Assembly (NCBI RefSeq): GCF_002932875.1
Contig: NZ_PSWS01000001.1
Coordinates: 52,475 to 116,474, forward strand
From: Rathayibacter tritici
GTDB lineage: Bacteria > Actinomycetota > Actinomycetes > Actinomycetales > Microbacteriaceae
DNA length: 64,000 nt
Direction: 5' to 3'
A program made the translations under genes and the position numbers. The notes under the pieces were generated by a model. That model saw nothing but the letters and a program-made list of their open reading frames with translations. It was not told the origin of the DNA and did no database searches. Positions 43,776-52,867 of the stretch are shown here, in pieces (the first letter of the stretch is position 1; every line of letters begins with the position of its first letter).

Positions 43776-44819
43776 TTACATGCCGGTGTCGAGGCCGGAG
43801 TAGGCGTGGAGCCCCTTGAAGAACACATTGACGACGCCGAAGTTGAACATGACGGCGGCGAAGCCGACGATGGCGAGCCAGGCGGAGGGGGTACCACGCC
43901 AGCCGCGGGTGGCGCGGGCGTGGATGTAGCCGGCGTAGATGGTCCAGATGATGAAGGTCCAGACCTCCTTGGTGTCCCACCCCCAGTAGCGGCCCCAGGC
44001 CTTCTCGGCCCAGACGGCGCCGGCGATGAGGGTGAAGGTCCAGAGGATGAAGCCGATGATCGTGACGCGGTAGGCGAGGTTCTCGAGTGTGGCGGAGCTG
44101 GGCAGTGTGCGCAGGAAGCTCAGGAGGGAGCGGGGGCTGTCGCCGGCCGTTTCGCGGCGGGCCTGGAGGAGCTGGGTGACCGAGAGCGCGAAGCCGAGGG
44201 CGAAGAACGCGGTGCCGAGGATGGCGACGAGCACGTGGATCACGAGCCAGTACGACTGGAGTGCCGGCGGGAGCGGGACGACGGCGACGTAGTAGTTGAC
44301 GGTCGCGACTCCGAGGAGCACCAGGACGAGTCCGGTGATGAACGCGCCGAGGAAGCGGAGGTCCCAGCGCAGCTGCACCACGAGGAAGACGCCGATGATG
44401 ATGAGCGTCCCGGTCATCGAGAACTCGTACATGTTCGCCCACGGGACGCGTCCTGCGGCGACGCCGCGGAGGACGGTTGCGGCGAGGTGCAGCACGAAGG
44501 CGAGGAGGGTGAGGGAGAACCCGATGCGCAGGGTCGTGGAGCGCTCGGGGGCTCGGTGGACCTCGTCCTCGACTCGGGTGCCGATGCGGGAGAGGGTCGC
44601 GGTGCGTCCGGAGGCGATGGTGGCCTTACCGCTGGCGCCGCGATCGGCGGCGGCCGCGGAAGCGACGCGCTCCGCTTCCTGCACGACCTCATTCGACTCG
44701 CCGTCGGCCAGGGAGGCGCGACGAGCGAGGTCGATCGCGAAGAAGACGAACGCCATCGCGTAGATACCCATGGCGGAGGAGAGGCACAGCACCGAATACT
44801 GCGAGAGGGTCGCGATCAC
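43776..44819 (-). CDS. ccsB: Cytochrome c biogenesis protein CcsB (ResC)
   Basis: 347 aa with eight or so membrane helices. The haem-handling signature is WGRYWGWDTKEVWTFIIWTI, with conserved His residues in YWLVIHVLVAILGTAFF and GYIHARATRGWRGTP. With ResB it moves haem across the membrane and attaches it to CxxCH apocytochromes (system II). An acidic cytoplasmic loop of about 80 residues, after the first helix, is longer than usual. GTG 44819; a TTAGCCT box lies 6-7 nt upstream, so it may have its own leaderless promoter. Confidence 0.93.
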   Translation of the reverse strand: MIATLSQYSVLCLSSAMGIYAMAFVFFAIDLARRASLADGESNEVVQEAERVASAAAADRGASGKATIASGRTATLSRIGTRVEDEVHRAPERSTTLRIGFSLTLLAFVLHLAATVLRGVAAGRVPWANMYEFSMTGTLIIIGVFLVVQLRWDLRFLGAFITGLVLVLLGVATVNYYVAVVPLPPALQSYWLVIHVLVAILGTAFFALGFALSVTQLLQARRETAGDSPRSLLSFLRTLPSSATLENLAYRVTIIGFILWTFTLIAGAVWAEKAWGRYWGWDTKEVWTFIIWTIYAGYIHARATRGWRGTPSAWLAIVGFAAVMFNFGVVNVFFKGLHAYSGLDTGM

Positions 44820-44935
44820 CTCCCCAGGCTAATCGCTCGCGGCCTCCCCCGCCCCTTCGCGGTTGCACAGACTCGGTCCCTGCCCAGCCGCGAGCGCCTG
44901 TGGAGGAGGATGTGACCTCCCGCCCGGAGGGACGC

Positions 44936-46636
44936 TCAGTCGAGCGGCGCGTGCCGATCGGCGACCGTCCGCACGGCGCGCACGAGCTGCGGATCCTCGC
45001 CGCGGGCGAGCCCGGCGTATTCGAGGAGCAGCCCGCCGTCCTCCTGCCTCGTCGCCTTCACCCACACGCGGCGGCGCGGCACGAACAGCGAGGTGAGCAG
45101 GCCCGCGAGCACAAGGATCGCGAAAAGCAGCACCCAGCCCTGGGTCGCGTCGTGGTGGATGTCGAAGGAGGCGAAGCGCTTCACGCTGTCGGTGCCGATG
45201 CGCGTCGGGTCGGCGCCCGTGTTCTCGAAGGTCACGCTGCCGAGCCCGTTCGGGAGCTCGGCCGTGTCACCGGGCTTGAGCGTGATCGGCGCGACTCCGG
45301 TGGTACCGCCGGTGAGCCGGGTCAACGAGTCCGTGTTGAGCACGTAAACGGAGGTCGGCACTCCCCTGTCGAGGCCGAGGTCGCCCGCGAAGACGTTCAA
45401 CGAGAGAACGGGGTACTGCAGGTCGGGGAAGATCGAGGTCGACGCCCCGGAGGCCAGAGTGTCCTCCGTCGGGTAGAAGAAGCCGGTGAGGCCCAACTGC
45501 TCCGAGAGCCCGTCCGGCACCTTGACGACTCCGACCGAGGTGAGGTTGGCATCCTGCGGGAGGAAGGGCACGGAATCGGTGAAGATCGCGCGGCCGGAGG
45601 GATCGCGGACGGTGATCGTCGGGGCGTAGCCGTTGCCGAGCAGGTAGACGTTGGTGCCGCCGATGCCGAGCGGGTCGTTCACCTTGATCGTGCGCCCCTC
45701 GGTGGCCCCGCCGCGTTCGGACGTCGTGACGTTCGCCGTGAAGTCGACAGGCTGGCCGAGCGCCGACTGGTTCTGCTCCTCGTACCTCACGTCGAGGCTG
45801 TCGAGGGTCAACTGGTACGGGTCGAGCTGGCTGGAGTCGAAGAAACGGCCGGGGTTGAACGAGTCGTAGGCCGCGAGGTTGTTGGCGAAGCCCTGCGAGC
45901 CCTCGACCAGCACCCGCTGCCCGCTGTAGCCGAACCCGCCTCCGACGCCGACGGCGACGAGGATGCCGACCAGAGCGGAGTGGAAGACCAGGTTGCCCGT
46001 CTCGCGGAGGTAGCCGCGCTCGGCCGAGACACTCGACCACCGGCCTCGCGGGTCGTTGTAGCGCTCGACGCGGTAGCCCGCGCGACGCAACACCGCGTGG
46101 GCGGAGGCGACGGCGTCCTCCTCTGTCGCGCCCTCCACCTCGCGGATGGTGTAACCGGCGAGGCGCTGCAGGCGCGCGGGGGTGCGCGGCGGCCGCGAGC
46201 GCATCGCCTGGAAGTGGTGGCGAGTGCGCGGGACGATGCAGCCGATCAACGAGATGAACAGCAGCAGGTAGATGCTCGAGAACCAGGCCGAGGTGTAGGT
46301 GTCGAACGCCTGCACCTTATCGAGCACGGGCGCCAGATCCGGGTTGTCAACGAAGTACTGCGTCACTCCATTGGGGTCGGAGGAGCGCTGCGGCACGAGC
46401 GATCCGGGCACCGCCGCGATCGCGAGCAGCAGCAGCAGAAACAGCGCAGTGCGCATGCTGGTGAGCTGGCGCCACATCCAGCGCAGCCACCCGGTGACGC
46501 CGAGCGCGGGCTGCGCGACGGTGCCGTCGGAGTCGTAGTGGTCAGCGGGACGGAACGACGCGTCGGTCTTCTCCTGCGTCGCCTCATCCGGGCGGCGCGT
46601 GCTCTCCCCGGACTCAGATCGCCGGCTGGAAGCCAT
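44936..46636 (-). CDS. resB: Cytochrome c biogenesis protein ResB
   Basis: 566 aa. Four membrane helices flank a large extracytoplasmic domain. ResB hallmarks are LRWMWRQLTSMRTALFLLLL, SLVPQRSSDPN, the helix YTSAWFSSIYLLLFISLIGC, and NLVFHSALVGILVAVGVGGG with its haem-ligand His. The C-terminus has TQGWVLLFAILVLAGLLTSL followed by FVPRRRVWVK. It forms the haem lyase with CcsB. It overlaps ccdA by 23 bp. Confidence 0.93.
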   Translation of the reverse strand: MASSRRSESGESTRRPDEATQEKTDASFRPADHYDSDGTVAQPALGVTGWLRWMWRQLTSMRTALFLLLLLAIAAVPGSLVPQRSSDPNGVTQYFVDNPDLAPVLDKVQAFDTYTSAWFSSIYLLLFISLIGCIVPRTRHHFQAMRSRPPRTPARLQRLAGYTIREVEGATEEDAVASAHAVLRRAGYRVERYNDPRGRWSSVSAERGYLRETGNLVFHSALVGILVAVGVGGGFGYSGQRVLVEGSQGFANNLAAYDSFNPGRFFDSSQLDPYQLTLDSLDVRYEEQNQSALGQPVDFTANVTTSERGGATEGRTIKVNDPLGIGGTNVYLLGNGYAPTITVRDPSGRAIFTDSVPFLPQDANLTSVGVVKVPDGLSEQLGLTGFFYPTEDTLASGASTSIFPDLQYPVLSLNVFAGDLGLDRGVPTSVYVLNTDSLTRLTGGTTGVAPITLKPGDTAELPNGLGSVTFENTGADPTRIGTDSVKRFASFDIHHDATQGWVLLFAILVLAGLLTSLFVPRRRVWVKATRQEDGGLLLEYAGLARGEDPQLVRAVRTVADRHAPLD

Positions 46637-47354
46637 CGATCACCGCCGAGAGGGAGCCGTAGACGAGAGTGTTCCAGATGCCCGTGACCATCAGGACTCC
46701 GATCAGGACGAGGGCGGCGCCGCCGAGGATATTGATCACGCGGATGTGGCGCTTCACGAAAGCGAGCGTGCTGGTCACCCAGCTGAAGCCGAAGGCGACG
46801 AGGAGGAAGGGGATGCCGAGTCCGAGGCAGTAGACCAGGGCGAGGAGCGCGCCGCGCCAGGGCGAGCCGACGCCATAGCTGAGGGCGAGGATCGAACTCA
46901 GCGTCGGGCCGAGGCAGGGCGTCCAGCCGACCCCGAAGACAATGCCGAGCAGCGGCGCCCCGATCAGCCCGGTCGCGGGGCGGATGCCCGGGCGGAGTGT
47001 GCGCTGCAAGAACGAGAACTGCCCGATGAAGACCAGCCCCATCGCGATCACGACGAGGCCGAGGACGCGGGTGATCAGGTCGGTGTACTGCGTCAACCAG
47101 AAGCCGACCGTACCCGCCGCCGCTCCGTACAGCACGAAGACGAGCGAGAAGCCGAGCACGAACAGCAGCACGCCGAGGACGACCCGGCGGCGGCCGCGGG
47201 CGGCGCGCTCGTCGGCGTCGGTGAAGCCGCCGACGTAGGCGAGGTAGCCGGGCACCAGTGGGAGGACGCAGGGCGACGCGAACGACACCAGTCCGGCCAG
47301 CAACGCGATCGGCACGGCCAGCAGAAGCTGTCCGCTGAGGACGATCTCGCCCAC
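46614..47354 (-). CDS. ccdA: Thiol-disulfide membrane transporter CcdA
   Basis: 246 aa, six membrane helices. The two conserved motifs carry the reactive Cys residues: FASPCVLPLVPGYLAYVGGF and GVGWTPCLGPTLSSILAL. It brings reducing power from cytoplasmic thioredoxin to ResA on the outside so that apocytochrome Cys pairs stay reduced. GTG 47354 is 4 bp after resA; the end overlaps resB by 23 bp. Confidence 0.94.
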   Translation of the reverse strand: MGEIVLSGQLLLAVPIALLAGLVSFASPCVLPLVPGYLAYVGGFTDADERAARGRRRVVLGVLLFVLGFSLVFVLYGAAAGTVGFWLTQYTDLITRVLGLVVIAMGLVFIGQFSFLQRTLRPGIRPATGLIGAPLLGIVFGVGWTPCLGPTLSSILALSYGVGSPWRGALLALVYCLGLGIPFLLVAFGFSWVTSTLAFVKRHIRVINILGGAALVLIGVLMVTGIWNTLVYGSLSAVIDGFQPAI

Positions 47355-47358
47355 GCCG

Positions 47359-47958
47359 CTACTCTCCCTCGGCGAGAGTGTCGCCCACGAGCGTCGAGAG
47401 GATGGACGCCTCCTGAAGCTGGCCCAGGATGCGCGACGCGACGCGGCCCTCCTTGTCGAGGACGAGCGTCGTGGGAACGGCGTTGGGCGGGACGGTGCCG
47501 GTGAAGGCGAGCTGCACCGAGGAGTCGGTATCGACGATCGAGGGGTAGCCGAGCCCGAAGGTCTCGGCGAAGGCGGCCGCGGTGGGCGCCTGGTCGCGCA
47601 CGTTGACGCCGACGAACGAGACGCCCTTGTCGGCGAAATCGGTGTTCACCGTCTCGAGGTCGGCCGCCTCGGCGCGGCACGGGGCGCAGCTGGCGTACCA
47701 GAAGTTGACGACGACGACCCGCCCGACGAGATCGGCGGACTCGATGCTGGCACCGGTCTCGTCAGTACCCGAGAAAACGATGGGATCGTCGCGGTCAGCG
47801 ACGGCGATCTCCGTGACGGTGCCGTCGCCCGAGATGTAGCCCTTGTTGCTGCCGTTGCGGTACTGCTCGGCGAGCGGATCCTTGGTGCAGCCCGTCAGCG
47901 CGAGTGCGGCGACCAGCGCGAGGGCACCCGCGGCACGCAGGCGGTTCGTCCGCCGCAT
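47359..47958 (-). CDS. resA: Lipoprotein thioredoxin ResA/TlpA
   Basis: 199 aa. Lipoprotein signal with lipobox LALTGC (Cys24). The thioredoxin fold has VVVVNFWYASCAPCRAEA with active-site C91 and C94, and the cis-Pro region VPTTLVLDKEGRV. It reduces the CxxCH motif of apocytochrome c outside the membrane. ATG 47958 shares its A with the preceding gene's stop (TGATG), showing coupling to the histidine phosphatase gene. Confidence 0.94.
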   Translation of the reverse strand: MRRTNRLRAAGALALVAALALTGCTKDPLAEQYRNGSNKGYISGDGTVTEIAVADRDDPIVFSGTDETGASIESADLVGRVVVVNFWYASCAPCRAEAADLETVNTDFADKGVSFVGVNVRDQAPTAAAFAETFGLGYPSIVDTDSSVQLAFTGTVPPNAVPTTLVLDKEGRVASRILGQLQEASILSTLVGDTLAEGE

Positions 47959-48602
47959 CAGACGGCTCCGACATCGGTGGCCAGGCCCTGCAGGCCGGCG
48001 GCGGGGTCGGCGTAGCCGACTTCGATGAAGCCATCGCCGCGGCGTTCGAGCGTGGTGATGCTCGACAGGGCGCAGCGACGCTTGCGCGGATCGTGGAACA
48101 GACGCTCGCCCGCGAGGGCGCGGTGCACGGTCCAAATGGGGAGCTGGTGGCTGACGATCGCGGCGTCGCCCTCGGCGGTGCTCTCCCATGCCGACTCGAT
48201 CGCGGCGTACATCCGCGCCGAGATGGAAAGGTAGGGCTCGCCCCAGCTGGGCTCGAAGGGGTTGCGGAGCCACGGCCAGTGCTGGGGGTTCCGCAGGGCG
48301 GAGTTGCGGGCGGAGAGAGACGTGCCCTCGAAGCGGTTGCTCGGCTCGATCACGCGCTCATCAGTACGGATCAGGAGTTCGAACGCCTGTGAGATCGGCT
48401 GAGCTGACTCCTGCGTGCGCTGGAGGGGCGAGGCGATCAGCGCAGTGATCGGACGCTTGCGCTCGAGCAGATCGTCGGCTGCGGAGCGGGCCATGCGGTG
48501 GCCGAGATCCGAGAGCCGGAAGTTCGGGAGTCGCCCGTAGAGGACCCGGTCGGGGTTGAACACCTCGCCGTGCCGCACGAGATGGATCTGATCGGCAACC
48601 AC
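47958..48602 (-). CDS. Histidine phosphatase (phosphoglycerate mutase family)
   Basis: About 214 aa. The catalytic RHG is at residues 10-12 (HLVRHGEVFNPD), with FRLSDLGHRMA, LIASPLQRTQESA, the acid Glu region NRFEGTSLS and the second His in DAAIVSHQLPIWTVHRAL. The family includes phosphoglycerate mutases and broad phosphatases; the substrate is unknown. TACACT (minus strand, 48619-48614) ends 11 nt before GTG 48602. This gene commonly leads the resA-ccdA-resB-ccsB set in actinobacteria, for reasons not known. Confidence 0.88.
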   Translation of the reverse strand: MVADQIHLVRHGEVFNPDRVLYGRLPNFRLSDLGHRMARSAADDLLERKRPITALIASPLQRTQESAQPISQAFELLIRTDERVIEPSNRFEGTSLSARNSALRNPQHWPWLRNPFEPSWGEPYLSISARMYAAIESAWESTAEGDAAIVSHQLPIWTVHRALAGERLFHDPRKRRCALSSITTLERRGDGFIEVGYADPAAGLQGLATDVGAV

Positions 48603-48676
48603 GAGCGTCAAGTGTACGGAACGCGGCGTGGGGGCGCGCCGGGAAAGGGTCGCCTGGGCCGCTCCCGAGCGGCGGC

Positions 48677-49441
48677 TCACCGGCGCGCAGACACCGCGGC
48701 CGAAAGCCCCCGCACGAGAGGTCCAGGCAGGTGCCGCACGAGCGCCATCGGGATGGCGAACCGCCACGACGGCACCGAGACCACCACCCCGCGCGCGACG
48801 TCGCGGAGGAACTCCTCCGCCACTGCATCGGCGTCGAGCCAGAGGAAGGAAGGGATGGAGGAGGTGTCCATCGCCGCCCGCTCGTGGAACTCGGTGCGCA
48901 CCCAGCCCGGGCAGAGCGCGGCCGAGCGGACGCCGGTCCCGCGCAACTCGACGGCCAGCGACTGCGCGAACGCGGTCGCCCACGCCTTCACCGCGGAGTA
49001 GGGGCCGAGATGCACGAAGCCCGCGACACTCGACACGGTGAGAATCGCGCCGCGGCCTCGTGCCGTCATCGCCTCCGCGGCCGCGCCCGAGAGCACAGCG
49101 ACCGCGCGCACCATCACCTCGAACGCGTGGTCCTGCGCGGCGACGTTCGGCTCGGAGAACGTCCCGTCGATCCCGAAGCCGGCGTTGTTGACGAGGACGC
49201 GGACGGGCCGCGCCGGGTCGACGAGCCGTGCGCGCACGTGCTCTACCTGCCCGCGGTCGCCGAGGTCGGCAGGCAGGACCTCGACGGCTGCGGCGCCGAG
49301 CGCGTGCAGGCCGGCCGCCGCCTCCCGGAGGCGCTGCTCGCTGCGGGCGACGAGGACGAGGCTCCAGCCGCGGCGCGCGAACGCCCGAGCGAAGGCGAGC
49401 CCGATGCCGGAGGACGCGCCGGTGATCAGTGCGGTGCTCAT
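48677..49441 (-). CDS. Short-chain dehydrogenase/reductase (DltE-like)
   Basis: 254 aa, classical SDR. TALITGASSGIG is the cofactor site with Arg in LVLVARSEQRL suggesting NADP(H). VLVNNAGFG, the catalytic Ser in LTVSSVAG and the Tyr-Lys in YSAVKAWATAF are present, then CPGWVRTEFHER. The substrate is unknown; the class resembles the SDR proteins annotated as ketoacyl reductases. The upstream region holds a set of 19-bp repeats. Confidence 0.88.
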   Translation of the reverse strand: MSTALITGASSGIGLAFARAFARRGWSLVLVARSEQRLREAAAGLHALGAAAVEVLPADLGDRGQVEHVRARLVDPARPVRVLVNNAGFGIDGTFSEPNVAAQDHAFEVMVRAVAVLSGAAAEAMTARGRGAILTVSSVAGFVHLGPYSAVKAWATAFAQSLAVELRGTGVRSAALCPGWVRTEFHERAAMDTSSIPSFLWLDADAVAEEFLRDVARGVVVSVPSWRFAIPMALVRHLPGPLVRGLSAAVSARR

Positions 49442-49481
49442 GCTGCGACGCTACCCGCCGCCGCTCGACCAGACGGGGCCC

Positions 49482-49681
49482 GTGCGATTCGCAGGGGAAC
49501 GTGCGATTCGCAGGAGAACGTGCGATTCGCAGGGGAACGTGCGATTCGCAGGAGAACGTGCGATTCGCAGGGGATCGACCCGCCTCCGGTGGGATCGTCG
49601 AGCAGAATCGCGACCGGAGCGCGGATCCCCTGCAGATCGCACCGTCCCCTGCAGATCACACCGTCCCCTGCAGATCACACC
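49482..49681. repeat. 19-bp repeats: five direct and three inverted copies
   Basis: Five contiguous copies of GTGCGATTCGCAGGGGAAC (49482-49576; alternate copies have GGGGAAC or GGAGAAC, the last GGGGATC). After 47 bp come three copies of the related unit in opposite orientation (49624-49681; reverse complement GGTGTGATCTGCAGGGGAC). The set fills the 312-bp divergent gap between the SDR gene and aspS. It is not a CRISPR array (no spacers). It may be an operator cluster or a REP-like element. Confidence 0.9.
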
Positions 49682-49753
49682 CCGGCCGCGTCGACCCGCG
49701 CCCGGTCGCCGACCCCGCGCCCGCCCTACAGCCCGCGAGTAGACTCCCCTACC

Positions 49754-51109
49754 GTGACCGACGAGACCCGCCTCCCCCGAACCACCGTCAAGAAGCTCGC
49801 TGCGCTCGAGGACGGACCCGTCCGCGTCTCCGGCTGGGTCGAGACCGTGCGCGACCAGAAGAAGGTGCAGTTCGTCGTCCTGCGCGACGAGTCCGGCGCC
49901 GTTCAGCTGGTGAATCCGGCCGTGCGCGAGGCAGTCGCGGGCGATGACGCGTCGGCCGAGCGCCTCGCGATCACCGAGGCGATCTCGGGCCTGGCCCAGG
50001 GATCCTTCGTCACCGTCACGGGCGCGCTCAAGCACGACGAGCGCGTCAAGCTCGGCGGCATCGAGGTCAAGCTGGAGACCCTGGAGGTCGTCACCGCCTC
50101 GATCCCCGAGGCGCCGATCGCGCCCGACTCGGGCATCGACAAGCGGATGGACTGGCGCTTCCTCGACCTGCGCCGCCCCGAGCAGAACCTGATCGCCCGC
50201 GTGCAGACCACCTTCGAGCACGCACTGCGCACCTACTGGATCGAGCACGACTTCATCGAGATCCACACTCCGAAGCTCATGGCGAGCGCCTCGGAGTCGC
50301 GGGCCGAGCTCTTCGAGGTCGAGTATTTCGAGACGAAGGCGTACCTCTCGCAGAGCCCGCAGTTCTTCAAGCAGATGGCGCAGCCGGCGGGCTTCGGCAG
50401 GGTCTTCGAGGTCGGGCCCGCCTTCCGTGCCGACCCGAGCTTCACCTCCCGGCACGCGACCGAATTCACGAGTGTCGACGCCGAGGTCTCCTGGATCGAC
50501 TCGCACGAGGATGTCATGGAGCTGCACGAGCAGCTGATGGTCGCCGGCCTCACCGCCGTCGTCGAGAAGCACGGCGCCGAGGTGAAGGCGCTCTTCGACA
50601 TCGACCTGACGGTCCCGACGACACCGTTCCCGCGCATTCCGCTCGCGGAGGCCAAGCGGATCGTCGCCGAGCGCGGCTACGAGGTGCCCCGCGCCGACGA
50701 CGACATGGACCCGGAGGGTGAGCGCCGCATCGCGGCGTATGTGCAGGAGGAGTTCGGGCACGACTTCGTGTTCCTCACCGACTACGCGTCGAGCATCCGG
50801 CCCTTCTACCACATGCGCCGCGAGGGCGACGGGACGATCACCAACAGCTACGACCTCATCTACAACGGCGTCGAGATCTCGACCGGAGCGCAGCGCGAGC
50901 ACCGCGTCGACGTCCTGATCGAGCAAGCGCGCGATAAGGGGCTCGACCCCGAGGAGATCGAGTTCTACCTCGACTTCTTCCGCTATGGAGTCCCGCCGCA
51001 CGGCGGCTTCGGCATGGGTCTTTCGCGCGTGATCATGCTGATGCTCAACCAGGCGAACCTCCGCGAGGTCACCTACCTCTTCCGCGGCCCGACCCGCCTG
51101 CGGCCCTAG
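49754..51109 (+). CDS. aspS: Aspartyl-tRNA synthetase, short archaeal-type
   Basis: 451 aa, class II. The OB-fold anticodon domain is VRVSGWVETVRDQKKVQFVV; the catalytic domain has motif 2 around GRVFEVGPAFRADPSFTSRH with EFTSVDAEVSW, and motif 3 around GGFGMGLSRVIMLM. It lacks the GAD insertion of the usual 590-aa bacterial enzyme and is like the archaeal-type AspRS2, often nondiscriminating and able to charge tRNA-Asn for amidation by GatCAB. A TAGACT box (49740-49745) lies 8 nt before GTG 49754, so it is leaderless. Confidence 0.93.
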   Translation: MTDETRLPRTTVKKLAALEDGPVRVSGWVETVRDQKKVQFVVLRDESGAVQLVNPAVREAVAGDDASAERLAITEAISGLAQGSFVTVTGALKHDERVKLGGIEVKLETLEVVTASIPEAPIAPDSGIDKRMDWRFLDLRRPEQNLIARVQTTFEHALRTYWIEHDFIEIHTPKLMASASESRAELFEVEYFETKAYLSQSPQFFKQMAQPAGFGRVFEVGPAFRADPSFTSRHATEFTSVDAEVSWIDSHEDVMELHEQLMVAGLTAVVEKHGAEVKALFDIDLTVPTTPFPRIPLAEAKRIVAERGYEVPRADDDMDPEGERRIAAYVQEEFGHDFVFLTDYASSIRPFYHMRREGDGTITNSYDLIYNGVEISTGAQREHRVDVLIEQARDKGLDPEEIEFYLDFFRYGVPPHGGFGMGLSRVIMLMLNQANLREVTYLFRGPTRLRP

Positions 51110-51120
51110 GCAGCATCGAC

Positions 51121-51188
51121 CGAGGGAACCCCGACCCGTCGAGACCGCCAGAAACACCTGGTTCCCTCGACGGTTCAGGGTTCCCTCG
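51121..51188 (+). terminator. Downstream hairpin region of aspS with alternative pairings
   Basis: CGAGGGAACC (51121-51130) can pair with GGTTCCCTCG (51160-51169) or with the second GTTCCCTCG at 51180-51188. CCGTCGAG (51136-51143) can pair with CTCGACGG (51166-51173). It is probably the terminator of aspS and of the convergent surface-protein gene. Confidence 0.5.
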
Positions 51189-51221
51189 CGTCAACGGCGG
51201 AGGCGACTACCGCGAGGCCGG

Positions 51222-52706
51222 TCAGTCGCCCTGCGTGTGCGTCAGCGGTCCACCGATGAAGAGATCGGTGTTCTGTCGACGGCGGCGCAGCACGAACAGG
51301 ACGACTGCGCAGGCGACGAGCGATGCGGCGACGGCGCCGCCGCCGATCATCAGCGCGGTGGTCGGCGTGATGCCGGCCGGTCCGGCCGAGGCGACCGTGG
51401 TGATGAACGTATTGCGCGCCGCGCTGATAGCGGTGCCGCAGACCTGCTGCGCCTCCCACGGCGCGGCCGTGGCGCCGCTGGGGCGGTACGAGAGCGTCAC
51501 GGCCGCCGTGCGGTGCGACTCGCGGCCGAAGGCGACCATGCAGTAGACGGAGGGATCCGGATCGGCGACGACCGTCTCGCCCAGGGCCAGCTCGGCCCAG
51601 CCGAGGGAATCGGTCTGGACGGCGACGTCTCCCGCGGCCAGATCGGCGCGGTCGCCCGTCGTTCGGAAGGCACCCACGGCGACCTCCTCGTCCGGCTCGA
51701 AGCCCCAGACCGCGCCGCGCGGCGCCTCCGTGCTGCCGTCGCCGAGGTCGCGAGGCTCGAGCAGGAGGCCGTTACCGGAGGAGGTCGCGAGCCGGAAACC
51801 GACCTTGGCGAAGGAGCCCCGGTCACCGCTGAGGTCGACGGTGAAGGCTCCAGACTTGGTGATCAGCGCGGTCGGAATGGTGGCGGTGCCGCTCCCGGCC
51901 TCGAGCGTCACTGGTGTCTTGGTGCCGTTCGGATCGCGGAGGACCGCCGAGACGCTCTCGCCACTCGCGAAACCGGTGTACGAGAAGCCGACGCCGTAGA
52001 AGCGAGCGAGCTCGACGGTGAGCGACTCCGGATCGACATCGGTCGCGCGCGTGAGGAACACGGAGGCCGAGGCGACTCCGGCCGCCGCGGGCTGCGCGCC
52101 CTCGGTGGAGCTGGCGAGCGCGGTGCGTCCCGGGGCGGAGGCGGTGGGAGCGGCGCTGCCCGCGTCGGCGGAGGCGGTGCCGCCGGACGTGGTGGTGCCG
52201 CTGGCGGTGCCGCCGGACGTGGTGGTGCCCGAGGTACCACTGCCGGAGGTGGTACCACTGCCGGAGGTGGTACCGCCGGAGCCGCCCTGCTGACCGCCGC
52301 CCGTCGTTCCGCCCGTGGAGGGCCGGCTCGTCTGCACAGGCGCCGGCTGCTCGGGTTGGACGGGTGCCGGATCGACGGGCGCGGGCTGAACCGGTGCCGG
52401 ATCGACGGGCGCGGGGTCCTGAGGCGCGGGATCGACGGGGGCGGGCTGCTCCGGCTCCGTCGGCCCCTCGGGCACGCCGGGCACGGGCTGCTCCTCGGGC
52501 ACTCCGGGGATCGGATCGGAGCTGCCGTCTCCCGGCTCCTCGGGGTCCTCGGGCACTCCCGGGACCGTCGTCCCAGCAGGCTGCTCGACGGTGGTCGAGA
52601 CCGTCGAGCCGGAGGGCGCCGCGACCGCCGCACCGGGCAGGGCCAGACCGAGGACGAGCGCCGCGAGAGCGAGAGCGGGCAGGGCGAGTCGGCGGGGTGA
52701 CGACAT
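51222..52706 (-). CDS. Pro/Thr/Gly-rich surface protein with C-terminal membrane anchor
   Basis: 494 aa. Signal peptide (RLALPALALAALVLGLALPG, cleaved after AVAA). Residues of about 45-130 are a Pro/Glu/Val repeat region (PVDPAPxxP, PEEPGxP units), followed by a Gly/Thr/Ser tract of about 60 residues. The middle 200 residues are a beta-rich domain with FYGVGFSYTGFASGESVSAV. The C-terminus is a membrane helix plus RRRRQNTDLFIGG; no LPXTG sortase signal. The low-complexity stalk likely spans the cell wall. Start ATG 52706 follows GAGGAAGGA. The ligand is unknown. Confidence 0.82.
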   Translation of the reverse strand: MSSPRRLALPALALAALVLGLALPGAAVAAPSGSTVSTTVEQPAGTTVPGVPEDPEEPGDGSSDPIPGVPEEQPVPGVPEGPTEPEQPAPVDPAPQDPAPVDPAPVQPAPVDPAPVQPEQPAPVQTSRPSTGGTTGGGQQGGSGGTTSGSGTTSGSGTSGTTTSGGTASGTTTSGGTASADAGSAAPTASAPGRTALASSTEGAQPAAAGVASASVFLTRATDVDPESLTVELARFYGVGFSYTGFASGESVSAVLRDPNGTKTPVTLEAGSGTATIPTALITKSGAFTVDLSGDRGSFAKVGFRLATSSGNGLLLEPRDLGDGSTEAPRGAVWGFEPDEEVAVGAFRTTGDRADLAAGDVAVQTDSLGWAELALGETVVADPDPSVYCMVAFGRESHRTAAVTLSYRPSGATAAPWEAQQVCGTAISAARNTFITTVASAGPAGITPTTALMIGGGAVAASLVACAVVLFVLRRRRQNTDLFIGGPLTHTQGD

Positions 52707-52867
52707 GGCGGGTCCTTCCTCCGCGGGCGACGATCTGCGTCCGCGCACGGAGGAATGCGCTCCCCCGTAACGAGGGTACGGGCCAGAGGCGAGCTATCGC
52801 GAGGATTCCTGTCCCCCATCAGAGGTACGTCGCAGCCGCGCTCCCCTCCGCTCAGTTCAGCGGACGC

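Noticed and set aside
49482-49681. CRISPR array
   Set aside because: The units are contiguous with no spacers, and no cas gene is present in the window.
48731-49753. N-terminal extension of AspRS
   Set aside because: The open frame extends over 340 codons upstream but crosses the repeat array and the antisense SDR gene; the OB-fold begins just after GTG 49754, which has a -10 box at the right distance.
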